Below are positions 1-10,731 of a stretch of 64,000 nt of DNA, in pieces. The stretch's first letter is position 1; each line of letters opens with the position of its first letter. The position numbers were made by a program, and so were the translations under genes. The notes under the pieces were generated by a model, which was not told the DNA's origin, did not search any database, and worked only from the letters and a program-made list of their open reading frames with translations. This DNA is from Bacteroidota bacterium (GTDB lineage: Bacteria; Bacteroidota; Bacteroidia; Bacteroidales; UBA4417), in contig JACAAZ010000010.1 in the NCBI GenBank assembly GCA_013376995.1, positions 124,001-188,000 on the forward strand, in the 5' to 3' direction.

Positions 1-87
1 CGTCCTTTTCGATTTGCAATATGATCTGTTACTTTCATTTAATAGCTTGTATAAGAGTCCTTTGATCTCGCCTTTAAGTTAGAGCGA

Positions 88-3000
88 TCAATAATTAAGA
101 TTTTGAGCTAAAAGTCTTTCAGCCTGTGCAAGTGTTATTCCTTTCCGCTTGGCATAATCTGCAGCCTGCTCTTGCCCTACCCTTCCAACATTAAAGTATT
201 GTGAGAGCGGATGCGCAAAGAAATATCCACTAACCGAAGCTGCAGGATACATGGCAAAGTTCTCCGTAAGGCTGATACCTGCCTCAGAAGCATTAAGCAA
301 ATTGAAAATGGATTCTTTCTCACTATGCTCGGGGCAGGCAGGATACCCGGGAGCAGGCCGTATCCCATTGTATTCTTCCGCAAGCATTTGTTCAATCTCT
401 AAGGATTCAGAAGAATTATACCCCCAGAACTCGCGCCTGACTCGCTTATGTAGCAATTCCGTAAATGCCTCGGCAAGCCGGTCGGCCAGTACTTTTACCA
501 TTATGGCATTGTAATCGTCATTCTCAGCAACATAGCGATCAGCCAGTTTTTCTACGCCAAGTCCGGCTGTTACAACAAAGAATCCGAGGTAATCTTTGAC
601 ACCAGAACCGACAGGTGCAACGAAGTCAGAAAGACAGAGGTTGGGAATCCCTTCCTCCTTGGCTTCCTGGTTCCTCAGGAAATGGAAGGATTTAAAAGTC
701 TTTCCCGAAGTCTCATCATACAATTCCACACTATCACCTTCTGACCTTGCCGGATAAAATCCATAAACAGCATTGGCCGTAACATGGCGTTCAGAGATCA
801 TCTTCTTAAGCATCTCCTGGGCATCATTGAATAACTTCCATGCCTCGGCACCCTTGGCCTTATCTTCAAAAATCTGAGGGTACCGCCCACTGATCTTCCA
901 TGCCTGGAAAAAGAATGTCCAGTCGATGTACTGGCTTATTTCTTCCAATGAATAGGATTTGAGTATTTCACGTCCAAGTTTTTGAGGGCAGACGGGCATA
1001 ACAGTGGTCCAATCGATAACAGGCTTGTTTGCCCTTGCCTGTTCAAGCGTAACATACGTAACCCCGGCACGTGTGTTTTCATGGCGGTGGCGCAGTGCAG
1101 AGTACTTTTCAAGCACTGAAGCCTGGAATGCGGGCCGCTGATCTGCTGAAAGCAGGCTGGCAACAACTCCGGTAGCCCGAGATGCATCTTTTACATGCAC
1201 AACTGTCTGCGAATATGCAGGCGCAATCTTCACAGCAGTATGCATTTCGCTGGTTGTAGCACCGCCGATAAGAAGGGGTATTTTAAGGCCTTCACGCTCC
1301 ATTTCTGATGCTACATGGACCATCTCTTCCAGTGAGGGTGTAATAAGGCCACTCAGCCCAAGTATATCGACTTTTTCTCTTTTAACAGCTTCAATAATGG
1401 ATGCGGTCGGAACCATAACGCCCAGGTCAACTACCTCGTAATTGTTACAGGCAAGCACAACACCCACAATATTCTTTCCTATATCATGCACGTCTCCTTT
1501 TACTGTTGCCAGCAGTACTTTCCCCGCCGACCGGCTTTCGCCTTCTACTTTTTCAGCCTCAAGGTACGGAAGCAAAACTGCAACAGCTTTTTTCATCACC
1601 CTGGCACTCTTAACCACCTGGGGAAGGAACATTTTTCCTTCACCAAACAGGTCTCCAACTACATTCATGCCGGCCATCAGGGGGCCTTCAATTACCTCAA
1701 GCGACCTGGAAAACAGCACCCTGGCTTCTTCCACATCTTCTGCAATATGAGCATCTATTCCGTGAACTAGTGAATAACTCAGCCGTTCCTTAACAGGTAA
1801 TTCGCGCCATGCTTCTGTTTTTTCTTCTTTCTTTCCACTGGCAGTCATCCGGGAAGCATATTCAATCAGCCGCTCCGTTGCATCCTCCCTCTTATTGAAA
1901 AGTACATCTTCAATCCTTTCAAGTAATTCCTGGGGAATATCATTATAAACAGGGAGATTACCGGCATTTACAATGCCCATATCAAGCCCTGCTTTTATGG
2001 CGTAATACAGGAAAATGGAATGCATGGCTTCCCGCAAGGCATCATTTCCCCTGAACGAAAATGAGAGGTTACTGATGCCACCACTAACCTTGGCATACGG
2101 GAGATTTGCCTTAATCCATTCAATAGTGTGAATGAAATCAACTGCATAATTTGCATGCTCTTCAATGCCGGTAGCAATGGCAAGGACATTTGGGTCGAAG
2201 ATGATCTCTTCGGGTGGAAATCCTACCTCATTAACCAGTATATCATACGCTCTTCTGCATATTTGAATACGCCGTTCGAAGGTCGAAGCCTGGCCTTCTT
2301 CATCAAAAGCCATAACTACTGTAGCAGCCCCGTAACTCCTGACGAGCCGTGCCCGCTCCCTGAAAGCCTGCTCACCCTCCTTCAGGCTTATTGAATTTAC
2401 GATAGCCTTACCCTGGAGGCATTTCAATCCTGCTTCAATCACTGACCATTTGGAAGAATCGATCATGATGGGCACAGAAGCAATTTCAGGCTCTGACATT
2501 ACCATATTGAGGAAACGGACCATTGCTTTCTCGGCATCAAGCATCGCATCATCCATATTGACATCGATCACCTGTGCACCGGCTTCCACCTGTTGACGAG
2601 CAACTGTAAGGGCTTCTTCGTATTTCTCTTCAATGATAAGCCTGGCGAATTTTCTTGAACCCGAAACATTGGTACGTTCCCCGATATTGATAAAATTGCT
2701 GCCGGGAAAAACCAGCAGGGGCTCAAGTCCGCTAAGTTTCAGATGATGGTCATCAGCCGGAATTTTCCGAACGGATGCCTTTTCAGCAAGCAGGCATAAT
2801 TCGTGAATATGCTCCGGAGTGGTTCCGCAACATCCCCCGATGATATTCACAGAACTGTTGAGAAGTATCTCATTAACATGGCCTGCCATCTGAAGAGGAG
2901 TTTCATCATATTGCCCGAACTGGTTCGGGAGTCCGGCATTCGGATAGGCGCTGACGTAAAATGGAGCTTTCTGGGAAAGTTCTTCGATGAAAGGTTTTAG

Positions 3001-3756
3001 TTGCTTGGCTCCAAGAGAACAATTAAAACCCACGCTCAGTAAATCGAGGTGGGATATGGAATTCAGGAATGCCTCAACGGTCTGGCCTGATAAGGTCCTT
3101 CCGCTCAGGTCAGTGATAGTACCTGAAACCATTACCGGAATTCTTTTCCCTTTAGCGGTGAGGACATTATTGATTGCAAAAAGGGCTGCTTTGGCATTTA
3201 ATGTATCAAATATAGTCTCAACAAGAAGGAGGTCGACATTACCCTCCAGTAAACCTTCAATCTGCTCGCTGTAGGCAGAAACCAGGTCGTCGAAGTGAAC
3301 TGCCCGAAAACCCGGGTCATTCACATCAGGTGACATTGAAGCCGTTTTGTTGGTAGGACCTATAGAGCCTGCAACGAACCTGGGTTTTTGAGGATTGGCA
3401 AGGGTAAATTCATCTGCTATTTCACGTGCAATTTGTGCAGAAACCTTATTCATTTCAAACACCCGGGGCTCCATATGGTAATCGGCCATGGAGATGCGGT
3501 TGGCATTGAAGGTATTGGTTTCGATGATATCAGCTCCGGCAGCAAGATATTTTTTATGGATCTCCCGTATTATATCCGGACGGGTAAGGCTCAGCAAATC
3601 ATTGTTGCCAATAAGGTCGGATGGGTGATCAGCAAACTTTTCACCCCTGTAATCCTTTTCCTTGAGACCATATTGCTGGATCATGGTACCCATGGCACCA
3701 TCCATAACCAGGACCCTATGCTCAATTTCCCTATAAATATTCCGTTCGGTTCTCAT
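88..3756 (-). CDS. metH: Cobalamin-dependent methionine synthase
   Basis: Cytoplasmic enzyme that moves a methyl group from methyltetrahydrofolate through cobalamin to homocysteine, making methionine. The 1222-residue length matches full-length MetH. Domains in order: homocysteine-binding (about 1-330) with the three zinc cysteines seen at C246 (FNCSLGA) and C309/C310 (GGCCGTTP); pterin-binding (about 350-620); cobalamin cap and B12 Rossmann domain with DVHDIGK, in which H757 should be the lower cobalt ligand; C-terminal AdoMet activation domain (about 900-1222). I chose the ATG at 3756; a TTG one codon upstream gives a longer frame but is less likely. A SAM-I riboswitch lies upstream on the same strand. 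The divergent neighbour ahcY handles the SAH formed from SAM, so the locus covers the methyl cycle. No missing key residue was seen. Confidence 0.97.
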   Translation of the reverse strand: MRTERNIYREIEHRVLVMDGAMGTMIQQYGLKEKDYRGEKFADHPSDLIGNNDLLSLTRPDIIREIHKKYLAAGADIIETNTFNANRISMADYHMEPRVFEMNKVSAQIAREIADEFTLANPQKPRFVAGSIGPTNKTASMSPDVNDPGFRAVHFDDLVSAYSEQIEGLLEGNVDLLLVETIFDTLNAKAALFAINNVLTAKGKRIPVMVSGTITDLSGRTLSGQTVEAFLNSISHLDLLSVGFNCSLGAKQLKPFIEELSQKAPFYVSAYPNAGLPNQFGQYDETPLQMAGHVNEILLNSSVNIIGGCCGTTPEHIHELCLLAEKASVRKIPADDHHLKLSGLEPLLVFPGSNFINIGERTNVSGSRKFARLIIEEKYEEALTVARQQVEAGAQVIDVNMDDAMLDAEKAMVRFLNMVMSEPEIASVPIMIDSSKWSVIEAGLKCLQGKAIVNSISLKEGEQAFRERARLVRSYGAATVVMAFDEEGQASTFERRIQICRRAYDILVNEVGFPPEEIIFDPNVLAIATGIEEHANYAVDFIHTIEWIKANLPYAKVSGGISNLSFSFRGNDALREAMHSIFLYYAIKAGLDMGIVNAGNLPVYNDIPQELLERIEDVLFNKREDATERLIEYASRMTASGKKEEKTEAWRELPVKERLSYSLVHGIDAHIAEDVEEARVLFSRSLEVIEGPLMAGMNVVGDLFGEGKMFLPQVVKSARVMKKAVAVLLPYLEAEKVEGESRSAGKVLLATVKGDVHDIGKNIVGVVLACNNYEVVDLGVMVPTASIIEAVKREKVDILGLSGLITPSLEEMVHVASEMEREGLKIPLLIGGATTSEMHTAVKIAPAYSQTVVHVKDASRATGVVASLLSADQRPAFQASVLEKYSALRHRHENTRAGVTYVTLEQARANKPVIDWTTVMPVCPQKLGREILKSYSLEEISQYIDWTFFFQAWKISGRYPQIFEDKAKGAEAWKLFNDAQEMLKKMISERHVTANAVYGFYPARSEGDSVELYDETSGKTFKSFHFLRNQEAKEEGIPNLCLSDFVAPVGSGVKDYLGFFVVTAGLGVEKLADRYVAENDDYNAIMVKVLADRLAEAFTELLHKRVRREFWGYNSSESLEIEQMLAEEYNGIRPAPGYPACPEHSEKESIFNLLNASEAGISLTENFAMYPAASVSGYFFAHPLSQYFNVGRVGQEQAADYAKRKGITLAQAERLLAQNLNY

Positions 3757-3771
3757 CAAAATAAATTTTCT

Positions 3772-3810
3772 CCTGCATATTCAAATATAATCATATTGAA
3801 TATATGCAGG
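3772..3810 (-). promoter_or_regulatory. Hairpin between SAM riboswitch and metH start
   Basis: An inverted repeat lies 15 bases before the metH ATG. CCTGCATATTCAA (3772-3784, plus strand) pairs with TTGAATATATGCAGG (3796-3810), leaving a 2-base bulge. It could be the expression platform of the upstream riboswitch, acting either as a terminator or by hiding the start region. The loop also contains TATATTTG on the minus strand (3782-3789), which fits the Bacteroidota -7 box, so a secondary promoter is possible. Both roles are inferred. Confidence 0.5.
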
Positions 3811-3865
3811 CAGTTACCAAAATAACACAACCTATCTTCCGAAAATCGAATTATAAGCGTGCTCC

Positions 3866-3972
3866 AATTATAAGTTTCCCGCTATGGGAACAGGTTTTGG
3901 CACCTTTCAAGCTTTTGTGCTGAGGTTGCCAGAGGATCCCTGAGCCTGGTCTCTCCCCTCTTCTTTATAATT
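3866..3972 (-). promoter_or_regulatory. SAM-I (S-box) riboswitch of metH
   Basis: Read on the minus strand, this stretch has the conserved S-box core in order: AGAGGGGAGAGACC, then GGCTCAGGGATCC, then GGCAACC, and later GGTGCCAAAACCTG, followed by a short GTTCCC/GGGAAC hairpin. The ends close as a P1 helix: AATTATAAAG (3963-3972) pairs with CTTATAATT (3866-3874). This is the known architecture of SAM-I aptamers, which bind S-adenosylmethionine and turn down methionine genes. It ends 109 bases before the metH ATG. A second copy of the 3' P1 strand lies at 3849-3857 and may act in switching. Confidence 0.9.
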
Positions 3973-4207
3973 CAAACACCTTTTTGTAATAGGTGAAGAA
4001 CGATTTCAGCATGGATTTAACCGAAAAAGTCACCAAAATTCTGTGAAAGGAACCGTTTGAAGCTGCAAAGATAAGCATAATACTTAAAAAACAGCAGATT
4101 CAGGGTTTTGTTGGTATGATCAGCTGTTTGGCTTTCAGGACCCAGAGTTTCTGTTCTTTCTGCACGTGAATTATTGAATTCGAAAAAATTAGCATCCAAC
4201 ATTTGCT

Positions 4208-4215
4208 TACCTTTG
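4208..4215 (+). promoter_or_regulatory. Putative -7 box of ahcY promoter
   Basis: TACCTTTG matches the Bacteroidota -7 consensus TAnnTTTG and lies 16 bases before the ahcY ATG. No good -33 TTTG was found at the expected spacing, so this rests on one box. Confidence 0.35.
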
Positions 4216-4231
4216 CGCACTTTTGAAATAA

Positions 4232-5659
4232 ATGCATATGGAACAGATACTTATCGATACAAACCTTGTCTATAAGGTTAAAGACATCAAGCTGGCCGAA
4301 TGGGGCCGCAAGGAAATTGAAGTTGCTGAAAAGGAAATGCCCGGGCTCATGTCCATCAGGCGTAAATATTCAGCAGAAAAACCGCTGAAAGGAGCCAGGA
4401 TTACAGGATCTCTGCATATGACCATACAAACGGCTGTGCTGATTGAAACCCTGGTTGACCTTGGGGCAGATGTCCGCTGGGCAAGCTGCAATATATTCTC
4501 CACGCAGGATCATGCTGCAGCAGCAATCGCAGCTGCCGGTGTTCCGGTATTTGCCTGGAAGGGCGAAACCCTCGATGAATATTGGTGGTGTACTTTTATG
4601 GCATTAAGCTTCCCGGGAGGAAAAGGCCCTAACCTTATAGTTGATGACGGAGGTGATGCCACTCTCCTTATCCACAAGGGATTTGCAGCAGAGAAAGACG
4701 CCAGCCTGCTTGAAGCAAAAGCATCAAGCCTGGAAGAAGAAAGCGTAATGAAGATCTTAAGAGAATGTTACGTCGAAACTCCTAAAAAATGGCATGGCGT
4801 AGTTTCAGAATGGAAAGGTGTTTCGGAAGAAACTACCACCGGTGTTCACCGTCTCTATCAAATGATGGAAAAAGGCGAACTGCTGATTCCTGCCATTAAT
4901 GTGAACGATTCTGTAACCAAGTCGAAATTCGACAACCTCTACGGATGCCGTGAATCTCTGGCCGATGGTATCAAGCGCGCCACCGATGTTATGCTTGCAG
5001 GTAAAGTTGTAGTAGTATGCGGATATGGTGATGTAGGCAAAGGATGTGCTAAATCAATGCGTGCCTATGGAGCACGTGTTATTGTTACTGAAATCGACCC
5101 GATTTGTGCATTACAAGCCGCAATGGAAGGTTTTGAAATTACTACCGTAGAAGATGCCCTTGCTGAAGGAAATATTTATGTGACTACCACCGGTAACAAG
5201 GATGTCATCACAGTTGAACATATGTCGAAAATGAAGGATCAGGCTATCGTATGCAACATTGGCCATTTCGATAATGAGATCCAGGTTGATAAGCTCAATG
5301 TCCTTACTGGCATTGAAAAGATCGAGATCAAACCACAGGTTGACAAATACCTGTTCCCTGACGGGCATGCTATATACATGCTTGCTGAAGGCCGCCTGGT
5401 AAACCTGGGTTGTGCCACCGGACACCCATCATTTGTTATGAGCAATTCTTTCTCTAACCAGACCCTCGCTCAGCTTGACCTCTGGAAGAACAATTATGAG
5501 GTTGGCGTTTACCGCCTTCCGAAATACCTTGATGAGGAAGTTGCACGCCTTCACCTTGATCAACTTGGCGTTAAGCTTACAAAACTGACACCTGAACAGG
5601 CCTCCTATATTTCAGTGGCAGTGGAAGGCCCTTATAAAGCTGATCATTACAGGTATTAA
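4232..5659 (+). CDS. ahcY: Adenosylhomocysteinase (SAH hydrolase)
   Basis: NAD-dependent cytoplasmic enzyme that reversibly splits S-adenosylhomocysteine into adenosine and homocysteine, clearing the product inhibitor of methyltransferases. The 475-residue sequence is full length and has the family landmarks: an N-terminal substrate domain ([15 protein letters not shown]), the [14 protein letters not shown] segment, the NAD-binding glycine-rich loop [12 protein letters not shown] near residue 265, and the C-terminal [10 protein letters not shown] that closes the NAD pocket of the partner subunit. Two ATGs lie two codons apart (4232 and 4238); I keep the first, but the second gives MEQILIDTN and is equally plausible. 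It is divergent from metH, with which it completes methyl-cycle turnover. A terminator follows. Confidence 0.97.
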   Translation: MHMEQILIDTNLVYKVKDIKLAEWGRKEIEVAEKEMPGLMSIRRKYSAEKPLKGARITGSLHMTIQTAVLIETLVDLGADVRWASCNIFSTQDHAAAAIAAAGVPVFAWKGETLDEYWWCTFMALSFPGGKGPNLIVDDGGDATLLIHKGFAAEKDASLLEAKASSLEEESVMKILRECYVETPKKWHGVVSEWKGVSEETTTGVHRLYQMMEKGELLIPAINVNDSVTKSKFDNLYGCRESLADGIKRATDVMLAGKVVVVCGYGDVGKGCAKSMRAYGARVIVTEIDPICALQAAMEGFEITTVEDALAEGNIYVTTTGNKDVITVEHMSKMKDQAIVCNIGHFDNEIQVDKLNVLTGIEKIEIKPQVDKYLFPDGHAIYMLAEGRLVNLGCATGHPSFVMSNSFSNQTLAQLDLWKNNYEVGVYRLPKYLDEEVARLHLDQLGVKLTKLTPEQASYISVAVEGPYKADHYRY

Positions 5660-5697
5660 AAACAACACAGCCTTTGTAAAGGCAAACAACATCTGCA

Positions 5698-5727
5698 AAG
5701 GAGGCCGGGATATACCTGGCCTTCTTC
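5698..5727 (+). terminator. Terminator after ahcY
   Basis: A 12-bp stem AAGGAGGCCGGG / CCTGGCCTTCTT with two G-U pairs and a 5-base loop (5710-5714), followed by a pyrimidine-rich tail. It sits 38 bases after the ahcY stop and fits an intrinsic terminator. Confidence 0.7.
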
Positions 5728-5789
5728 TATTATAGCAGATTTAATAAGTGTGAAAAGTCGAAAGTATCGAAGAAAAGCTCTTTTGGTGA

Positions 5790-6203
5790 TCAATTGAAAA
5801 TCAGCAGCTTTTCCCCGTCATACGAATAATTATAGTTTACTAAAGGATAGTGTGATGGCCCTTGGAATACCACACCGTCAATAAGACTGAAACGTGATTT
5901 ACAAACGGTATCAATAACACTCAGGCCATTTGACTCAACACTCACCCTGGCATTGACATTCTCAGGATCCCATGGGCAGCATCGTTCATATACCCTGAAT
6001 TCGTCAGTCGACATCCGGTAAACTATGATTCCCCTATAACCTGAATTCAGGTACTTATAGCCAGAAATATTAATATAGTCGAGCGTATTTGGATACAACG
6101 TTTCATACACATATACATAAGGCACCTTTGTTTGGTTATCCTTTTTACAGGAAGAGTAAGAAACAAGTAAAACAAATACGAAAGCCAGTTTAAGGATTTT
6201 CAT
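5790..6203 (-). CDS. Hypothetical lipoprotein
   Basis: 137-residue protein of unknown function. The ATG at 6203 gives MKILKLAFVFVLLVSYSSCK, a typical lipoprotein signal with the lipid-carrying cysteine after VSYSS; the open frame extends upstream to a TTG, but that would bury the signal. The mature part is rich in Tyr and contains RCCPWDPENVN in its middle and IDGVVFQGPSHYP towards its end. The Cys-Cys pair followed by a short turn recalls Rieske-like lipoprotein folds, but the full ligand pattern (CxH and CxxH) is not there, so I make no functional call. It is convergent with ahcY and divergent from the next small lipoprotein. Confidence 0.75.
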   Translation of the reverse strand: MKILKLAFVFVLLVSYSSCKKDNQTKVPYVYVYETLYPNTLDYINISGYKYLNSGYRGIIVYRMSTDEFRVYERCCPWDPENVNARVSVESNGLSVIDTVCKSRFSLIDGVVFQGPSHYPLVNYNYSYDGEKLLIFN

Positions 6204-6282
6204 CAGTGGGCAATTAACCAATTTGAATAACGTTGTAAAAATAGTCTTATTTTGTGTCCTTTTCAATTCATACTGTTACTCT

Positions 6283-6576
6283 ATGCATGAGAATTCCCGA
6301 TTATTCCTGCTTCCGGCATTTATCCTGATGCTTGGCATTCTGCTATTTACCTCCTCATCATGCAGCCTGCTTCATCCAAGCAGGAAGGATAAAGTAGAGA
6401 AGAAGGTTGAAAAGGAAAACAAGAAGGCTGACCTGGAATATGAGAAGGCCAAGAAGCAGCACATGAAACATCAGAAGAAAGAAACGCTGCGTATGATGAA
6501 AAAAACTAAAAAAAGGGCTGACAGGGTAAACAGTCCCAAAAAGAGAAGCTTTCTGAGTAGTAAAAAGTGCAGATAA
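6283..6576 (+). CDS. Small Lys-rich lipoprotein
   Basis: 97-residue protein. Starting at the ATG at 6283 gives MHENSRLFLLPAFILMLGIL followed by LFTSSSC, a lipoprotein signal and lipobox. The rest is almost wholly charged: a run of Lys/Glu heptad-like repeats (KVEKKVEKENKKADLEYEKA) suggests a coiled coil, ending in a basic tail. The open frame extends upstream to a TTG at 6223, which I reject because it precedes the signal peptide. Such short basic lipoproteins are common and mostly uncharacterised in Bacteroidota. Function unknown. Confidence 0.65.
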   Translation: MHENSRLFLLPAFILMLGILLFTSSSCSLLHPSRKDKVEKKVEKENKKADLEYEKAKKQHMKHQKKETLRMMKKTKKRADRVNSPKKRSFLSSKKCR

Positions 6577-6971
6577 CAATCTTCTGTTTCCATTTGTTCA
6601 TTTAATATATTTCAATTATCCTCATAAATGCCTCTATTTTGGCTTATGGAAAGAGTCATTTCAGCCTTTAAACCCTCTGTTTTACCGAATAACTGCCATA
6701 AGAGTCAGATTTTTCAAGTATCTTTGTATACATTAAAGGAGAATTATTGCTTATGGCAATCCACTAATGCGCTCTAATAGTGGATATTGTAAATTTCCTG
6801 CCTAAACGCTATTTACGATAATTTTTCTTAAATCAACATATTTAACAAATTTTAATTTTTTTAGTAGCAGGAGAAAAACTTTGTTACTGAAAAATTTTTT
6901 CTTTCTACTTTTACCTGCTTTTTCAGGCATGCTCATTCATATACTTTAATGCATCATTAAACCACTAGTTT
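6577..6971. other. AT-rich leader region before the surface operon
   Basis: About 395 bases without a gene. The only signal I can support is TATCTTTG at 6719-6726, which fits the Bacteroidota -7 consensus and would give a leader of about 240 bases before the TonB-receptor ATG. No convincing -33 element, terminator or known riboswitch was recognised. Confidence 0.3.
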
Positions 6972-9900
6972 ATGGTAAAAAATTTACTCATTGTCCTTGT
7001 TTTGCTATTTACAGCAAACATGGCGGTTATTGCCCAACAGGGAGCGCTGAAAGGGAAGATCCTGGACAAATCCAACAAAGAGCCCATTCCATTTGCCAGC
7101 ATCATTGTTGAAAACAATGGAACCCAGGCCGGAGGAACAACATCCGACATTAATGGTGAGTATACCATTAAACCGTTGAATCCAGGCACCTATTCAGTTA
7201 AAGCTACCTTCGTAGGGTATAAGCCGGTATTGATCCGGGGATTGGTTATCCATTCTGAGAAAATTGAATTCCAGAATATTGAGATGGAACCTACAGCTAC
7301 TGAGCTGCAGACCTACGAGGTAATCGACTATAAGGTTCCTCTTATCAGCAAGGATAACACAGCTTCCGGTCAAAGTATCACAGCTGAGGAAATTGCCAAG
7401 ATGCCTCAGCGCAACGTCAATGCTGTTACAGCATCGGTTGCAGGGGTATTTTCTCGTGATGGTGAGATCGGCAGTATGCGTGGGCAGCGCTCTGAAGGCA
7501 ATGTTATGTACATTGACGGTATCAGGGTGCGCGGTACATCCAGCCTGCCTGAATCAGCCATTGAACAGGTGTCAGTTATCCTTGGCGGCTTACCTGCCCA
7601 GTATGGTGATGCTACCGGTGGAGTTATCAACGTTACCACCAAAGGACCATCAAGGACTTTTGGCGGCGGACTTGAATTACAGACTTCCGAAGGTTTGGAT
7701 CATTTCGGATATAATCGTGCAGGTATTAACCTTACCGGCCCTATCTTCTGGAACAAAGACAAAACTTATTCAATCCTTGGATATTTTGCAGCCGTCGACT
7801 TCGAATACAAAAAAGATGGCAGCCCATTAGCTCTCGGGATGTATAAGGTAAAGGATGATGTACTTGCTGAACTTGAAAAAAACCCCCTCCGGGTTTCAAC
7901 TACAGGTTTTGGTACAGTTCAGAATGCTGAGTATATCCATGCCAATGACATTGAGAAACTGAACTCCAACCTAAACGACAATGAGTTCAATGTAAACTCC
8001 TCAATCAAATTTGACATCAAGACCGGTAAAAACACCAATCTTACCATAGGTGGTTCTTACAACTCTTATAATACCCATGATTTTAACTGGACAAGTTCCC
8101 TTTTCAATTATGACCGCAATTCCATTTCAGATGGAAAAACCTATAGGGTATTCGGAAGATTCACCCAGCGTTTCCCGGTTGACAAGGAAAGCGCATCCCT
8201 TATTAAGAATGTATATTACAGTATCCAGGGTGACTATACCAATATTTACCAAAGGAGCCAGGATGCTGATCTGAAAGACAATCTCTTTGCTTATGGTTAT
8301 GTAGGAAAATTTACAACCTATAAGTCTAAAATATATGAGAATGTTGAGGATACAAACAGCGCCGCTGGTTTCCGCAGGGAACTGCAGCTTTTTGGCGACA
8401 CTTTGGTAACTTTCCAACGCGAGGAGTATAACCCTATCATGGCCAATTATACTTCCAATTATTATGACCTATTTGCTGATGATCCTTCATTCCGCTTCAG
8501 GAATACGGACATGCTTCTCGCAGGTGGAGCTTTGCTCAGCGGGTTTACACCTTCAAACACCCGCGGAGGCGTTTTCGGGTTATGGTCAGCTCCGGGAGAT
8601 CCACAGTCCGGTTATGGAGTTAGCGGACAGGAGCAGGTTACTGCTAACCTTAACCTCTCGGCAGATATAGGCAACCACGAAATCAAACTTGGTTTCTCCT
8701 TCGAAAAATACACGCTCAGCAGTTATGGTTACAGCCCGGTTAACTTCTGGTCTATTATGAGGCAGTTCACCAATTCGCACATTGAACAGCTGGATAAAGC
8801 AAATCCTATTAATTATACAACGCCGCTTAACGATTCGGTCGATGTAAGCGTTACGGATTACTACAGGTTATATGATGCTGCTTCACAAAGGACTTTTGAC
8901 CGCAATCTCCGCACCTTGATGGGTCTAGCTAAAGACGGAACTGACTGGATTGACATTAATTCTTATGATATTGATGCTCAAACAATCAACTATTATGACA
9001 AGAATAACGTAATGCGTACAGTTAACCTTTCAAAACCCTTGTCAGTTGATCTGTTTGGTGCAGAAGACCTGTTGAATGGTGGTTACCCTGTTGCTTCCGC
9101 TCGCGGTTATGATTACTATGGCAACAAATTCTCCAGGAACTATCGTCCCAGCATGGCCGACTATTTCAACAAAACAAATTCCGAAGGAGATCTCACCCGT
9201 GAGGTTGCTCCATTCGAACCAATATACATGGCCGGTTACATCCAGGATAAGTTCGCTTTCGATGACCTCGTATTTAACGTTGGTTTACGTTTCGATCGTT
9301 TTGATGCTAACCAGAGTGTCCTCAAGGATCCCTACAGCCTGTATCCGGCAAAAACTGTAGCCGAGGTAAAGAAGGAAGGAATTGACCTTGGAAATATTCC
9401 TACAAGCATGGGCGATGACTATATAGTATATATTAATGATATCAATAACCCCAGTGCAATTATGGGTTACCGCTCCGGCTCCACATGGTTTGATGCCAAT
9501 GGTTCTGTCGTACAGGATCCTTCTATCAAGCTGAATGCTGGAAATGGCGTTATCCCTTATCTCCAGGACAGGACTGATCCTAAAATAACAGAAGAATCTT
9601 TTGTTGACTACAATCCTCAATGGTCGGTAATGCCACGTATTTCATTCTCATTCCCGATCTCAGATGTTGCATTGTTTTATGCTCACTACGACGTACTTAC
9701 CCAGCGTCCGAAAACCGCAGCTGAAGCTAACCCGGTACAATATCTCCAGTGGCAGAAAAATGTTATTGGCACCAACAGTATTAATAACCCCAACCTGAAA
9801 CCAGAAAAGACCGTTGATTATGAATTAGGTTTCCAGCAAAAGGTTTCCAATACTTCCTCAATAAATATTTCCGGATTCTATCGTGAATTCCGTGATCAGA

Positions 9901-10685
9901 TCCAGAGCTTCAGATTTACGGGTGCTTATCCTCTTGGATACTATTATTCCTTCAACAACATTGACTTTGGTACTGTTAAAGGTTTGTCTATCTCCTATGA
10001 CCTCAGAAGAACTACCAACATACGTGTACGTGCAAGCTATACCCTGCAATTTGCCAATGGTACAGGTTCTGATGCATCTACTGCAAAAGGTCTGATCCTT
10101 TCCGGACAACCTAACCTTCGTACCCTGATTCCTTACGATTATGATCAGAGGCACCAGTTCAAACTTGACGTCGACTTCAGGTATGCAGAAGGAAAAGATT
10201 ACAATGGCCCGATCATCGCTGGTAAGCAGATACTTAAAAATGCAGGCTTCAACATCACTCTTGATGGTGGATCAGGTACACCCTACACACGCTCGAGCAA
10301 AGTTTACAAGTTGGGAAATCAAAGGCAAATTGCTGGATCAATCAACGGTTCACGTCTTCCGGCCTTCTTCAGGTTCGACGGCAGGGTTGATAAAGATTTC
10401 ACAGTTGCTACCAAAAAAGACTCAAAGGGAAATGCCAGGGAAATCTACCTGAATGTTTACCTCCAGGTTCTTAATATTCTTAACACTCGCAACGTACAAG
10501 CAGTGTATGCTGCAACTGGAAATCCTGATGATGATGGTTATCTGGCTGCTGCTGAATGGCAATCAGAAATTCAGGCATGGGATGACACTCAGGCGTTTAT
10601 CGACCTATACAAGATCAGGGTCAATAACCCATACTTTTATAGCTCTCCTCGTATGATCCGCTTAGGAATCGGCATAAACTTTTAA
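6972..10685 (+). CDS. TonB-dependent receptor with CarboxypepD-reg domain
   Basis: 1237-residue outer-membrane receptor. The signal peptide (MVKNLLIVLVLLFTANMAVIAQ) is followed by a carboxypeptidase-regulatory-like Ig domain (about 24-110, LKGKILDKSNKEPIPFASI), a plug domain (about 130-225, ending in GLPAQYGDATGGVINVTTKG) and a long beta-barrel. NPNLKPEKTVDYELGFQ is a typical late-barrel motif, and the protein ends in an aromatic-containing strand (IRLGIGINF). Substrate unknown; there is no SusD partner, so it is not a standard polysaccharide-utilisation pair. It opens an apparent operon with a giant T9SS cargo (46 bp later) and a PorV-like protein, an arrangement that suggests a role in surface display or processing of the cargo rather than simple nutrient uptake. 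That last point is inference. Confidence 0.9.
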   Translation: MVKNLLIVLVLLFTANMAVIAQQGALKGKILDKSNKEPIPFASIIVENNGTQAGGTTSDINGEYTIKPLNPGTYSVKATFVGYKPVLIRGLVIHSEKIEFQNIEMEPTATELQTYEVIDYKVPLISKDNTASGQSITAEEIAKMPQRNVNAVTASVAGVFSRDGEIGSMRGQRSEGNVMYIDGIRVRGTSSLPESAIEQVSVILGGLPAQYGDATGGVINVTTKGPSRTFGGGLELQTSEGLDHFGYNRAGINLTGPIFWNKDKTYSILGYFAAVDFEYKKDGSPLALGMYKVKDDVLAELEKNPLRVSTTGFGTVQNAEYIHANDIEKLNSNLNDNEFNVNSSIKFDIKTGKNTNLTIGGSYNSYNTHDFNWTSSLFNYDRNSISDGKTYRVFGRFTQRFPVDKESASLIKNVYYSIQGDYTNIYQRSQDADLKDNLFAYGYVGKFTTYKSKIYENVEDTNSAAGFRRELQLFGDTLVTFQREEYNPIMANYTSNYYDLFADDPSFRFRNTDMLLAGGALLSGFTPSNTRGGVFGLWSAPGDPQSGYGVSGQEQVTANLNLSADIGNHEIKLGFSFEKYTLSSYGYSPVNFWSIMRQFTNSHIEQLDKANPINYTTPLNDSVDVSVTDYYRLYDAASQRTFDRNLRTLMGLAKDGTDWIDINSYDIDAQTINYYDKNNVMRTVNLSKPLSVDLFGAEDLLNGGYPVASARGYDYYGNKFSRNYRPSMADYFNKTNSEGDLTREVAPFEPIYMAGYIQDKFAFDDLVFNVGLRFDRFDANQSVLKDPYSLYPAKTVAEVKKEGIDLGNIPTSMGDDYIVYINDINNPSAIMGYRSGSTWFDANGSVVQDPSIKLNAGNGVIPYLQDRTDPKITEESFVDYNPQWSVMPRISFSFPISDVALFYAHYDVLTQRPKTAAEANPVQYLQWQKNVIGTNSINNPNLKPEKTVDYELGFQQKVSNTSSINISGFYREFRDQIQSFRFTGAYPLGYYYSFNNIDFGTVKGLSISYDLRRTTNIRVRASYTLQFANGTGSDASTAKGLILSGQPNLRTLIPYDYDQRHQFKLDVDFRYAEGKDYNGPIIAGKQILKNAGFNITLDGGSGTPYTRSSKVYKLGNQRQIAGSINGSRLPAFFRFDGRVDKDFTVATKKDSKGNAREIYLNVYLQVLNILNTRNVQAVYAATGNPDDDGYLAAAEWQSEIQAWDDTQAFIDLYKIRVNNPYFYSSPRMIRLGIGINF

Positions 10686-10731
10686 TCATCTCAAGTGTAG
10701 CGAGTTTAGAAACGAATAAATATACAATCCA

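Noticed and set aside
1-87. Gene upstream of the metH stop
   Set aside because: The 87 bases at the window edge show no open frame with a recognisable product.
4017-4220. SAH riboswitch before ahcY
   Set aside because: No match to the SAH aptamer core; only a -7 box was found.
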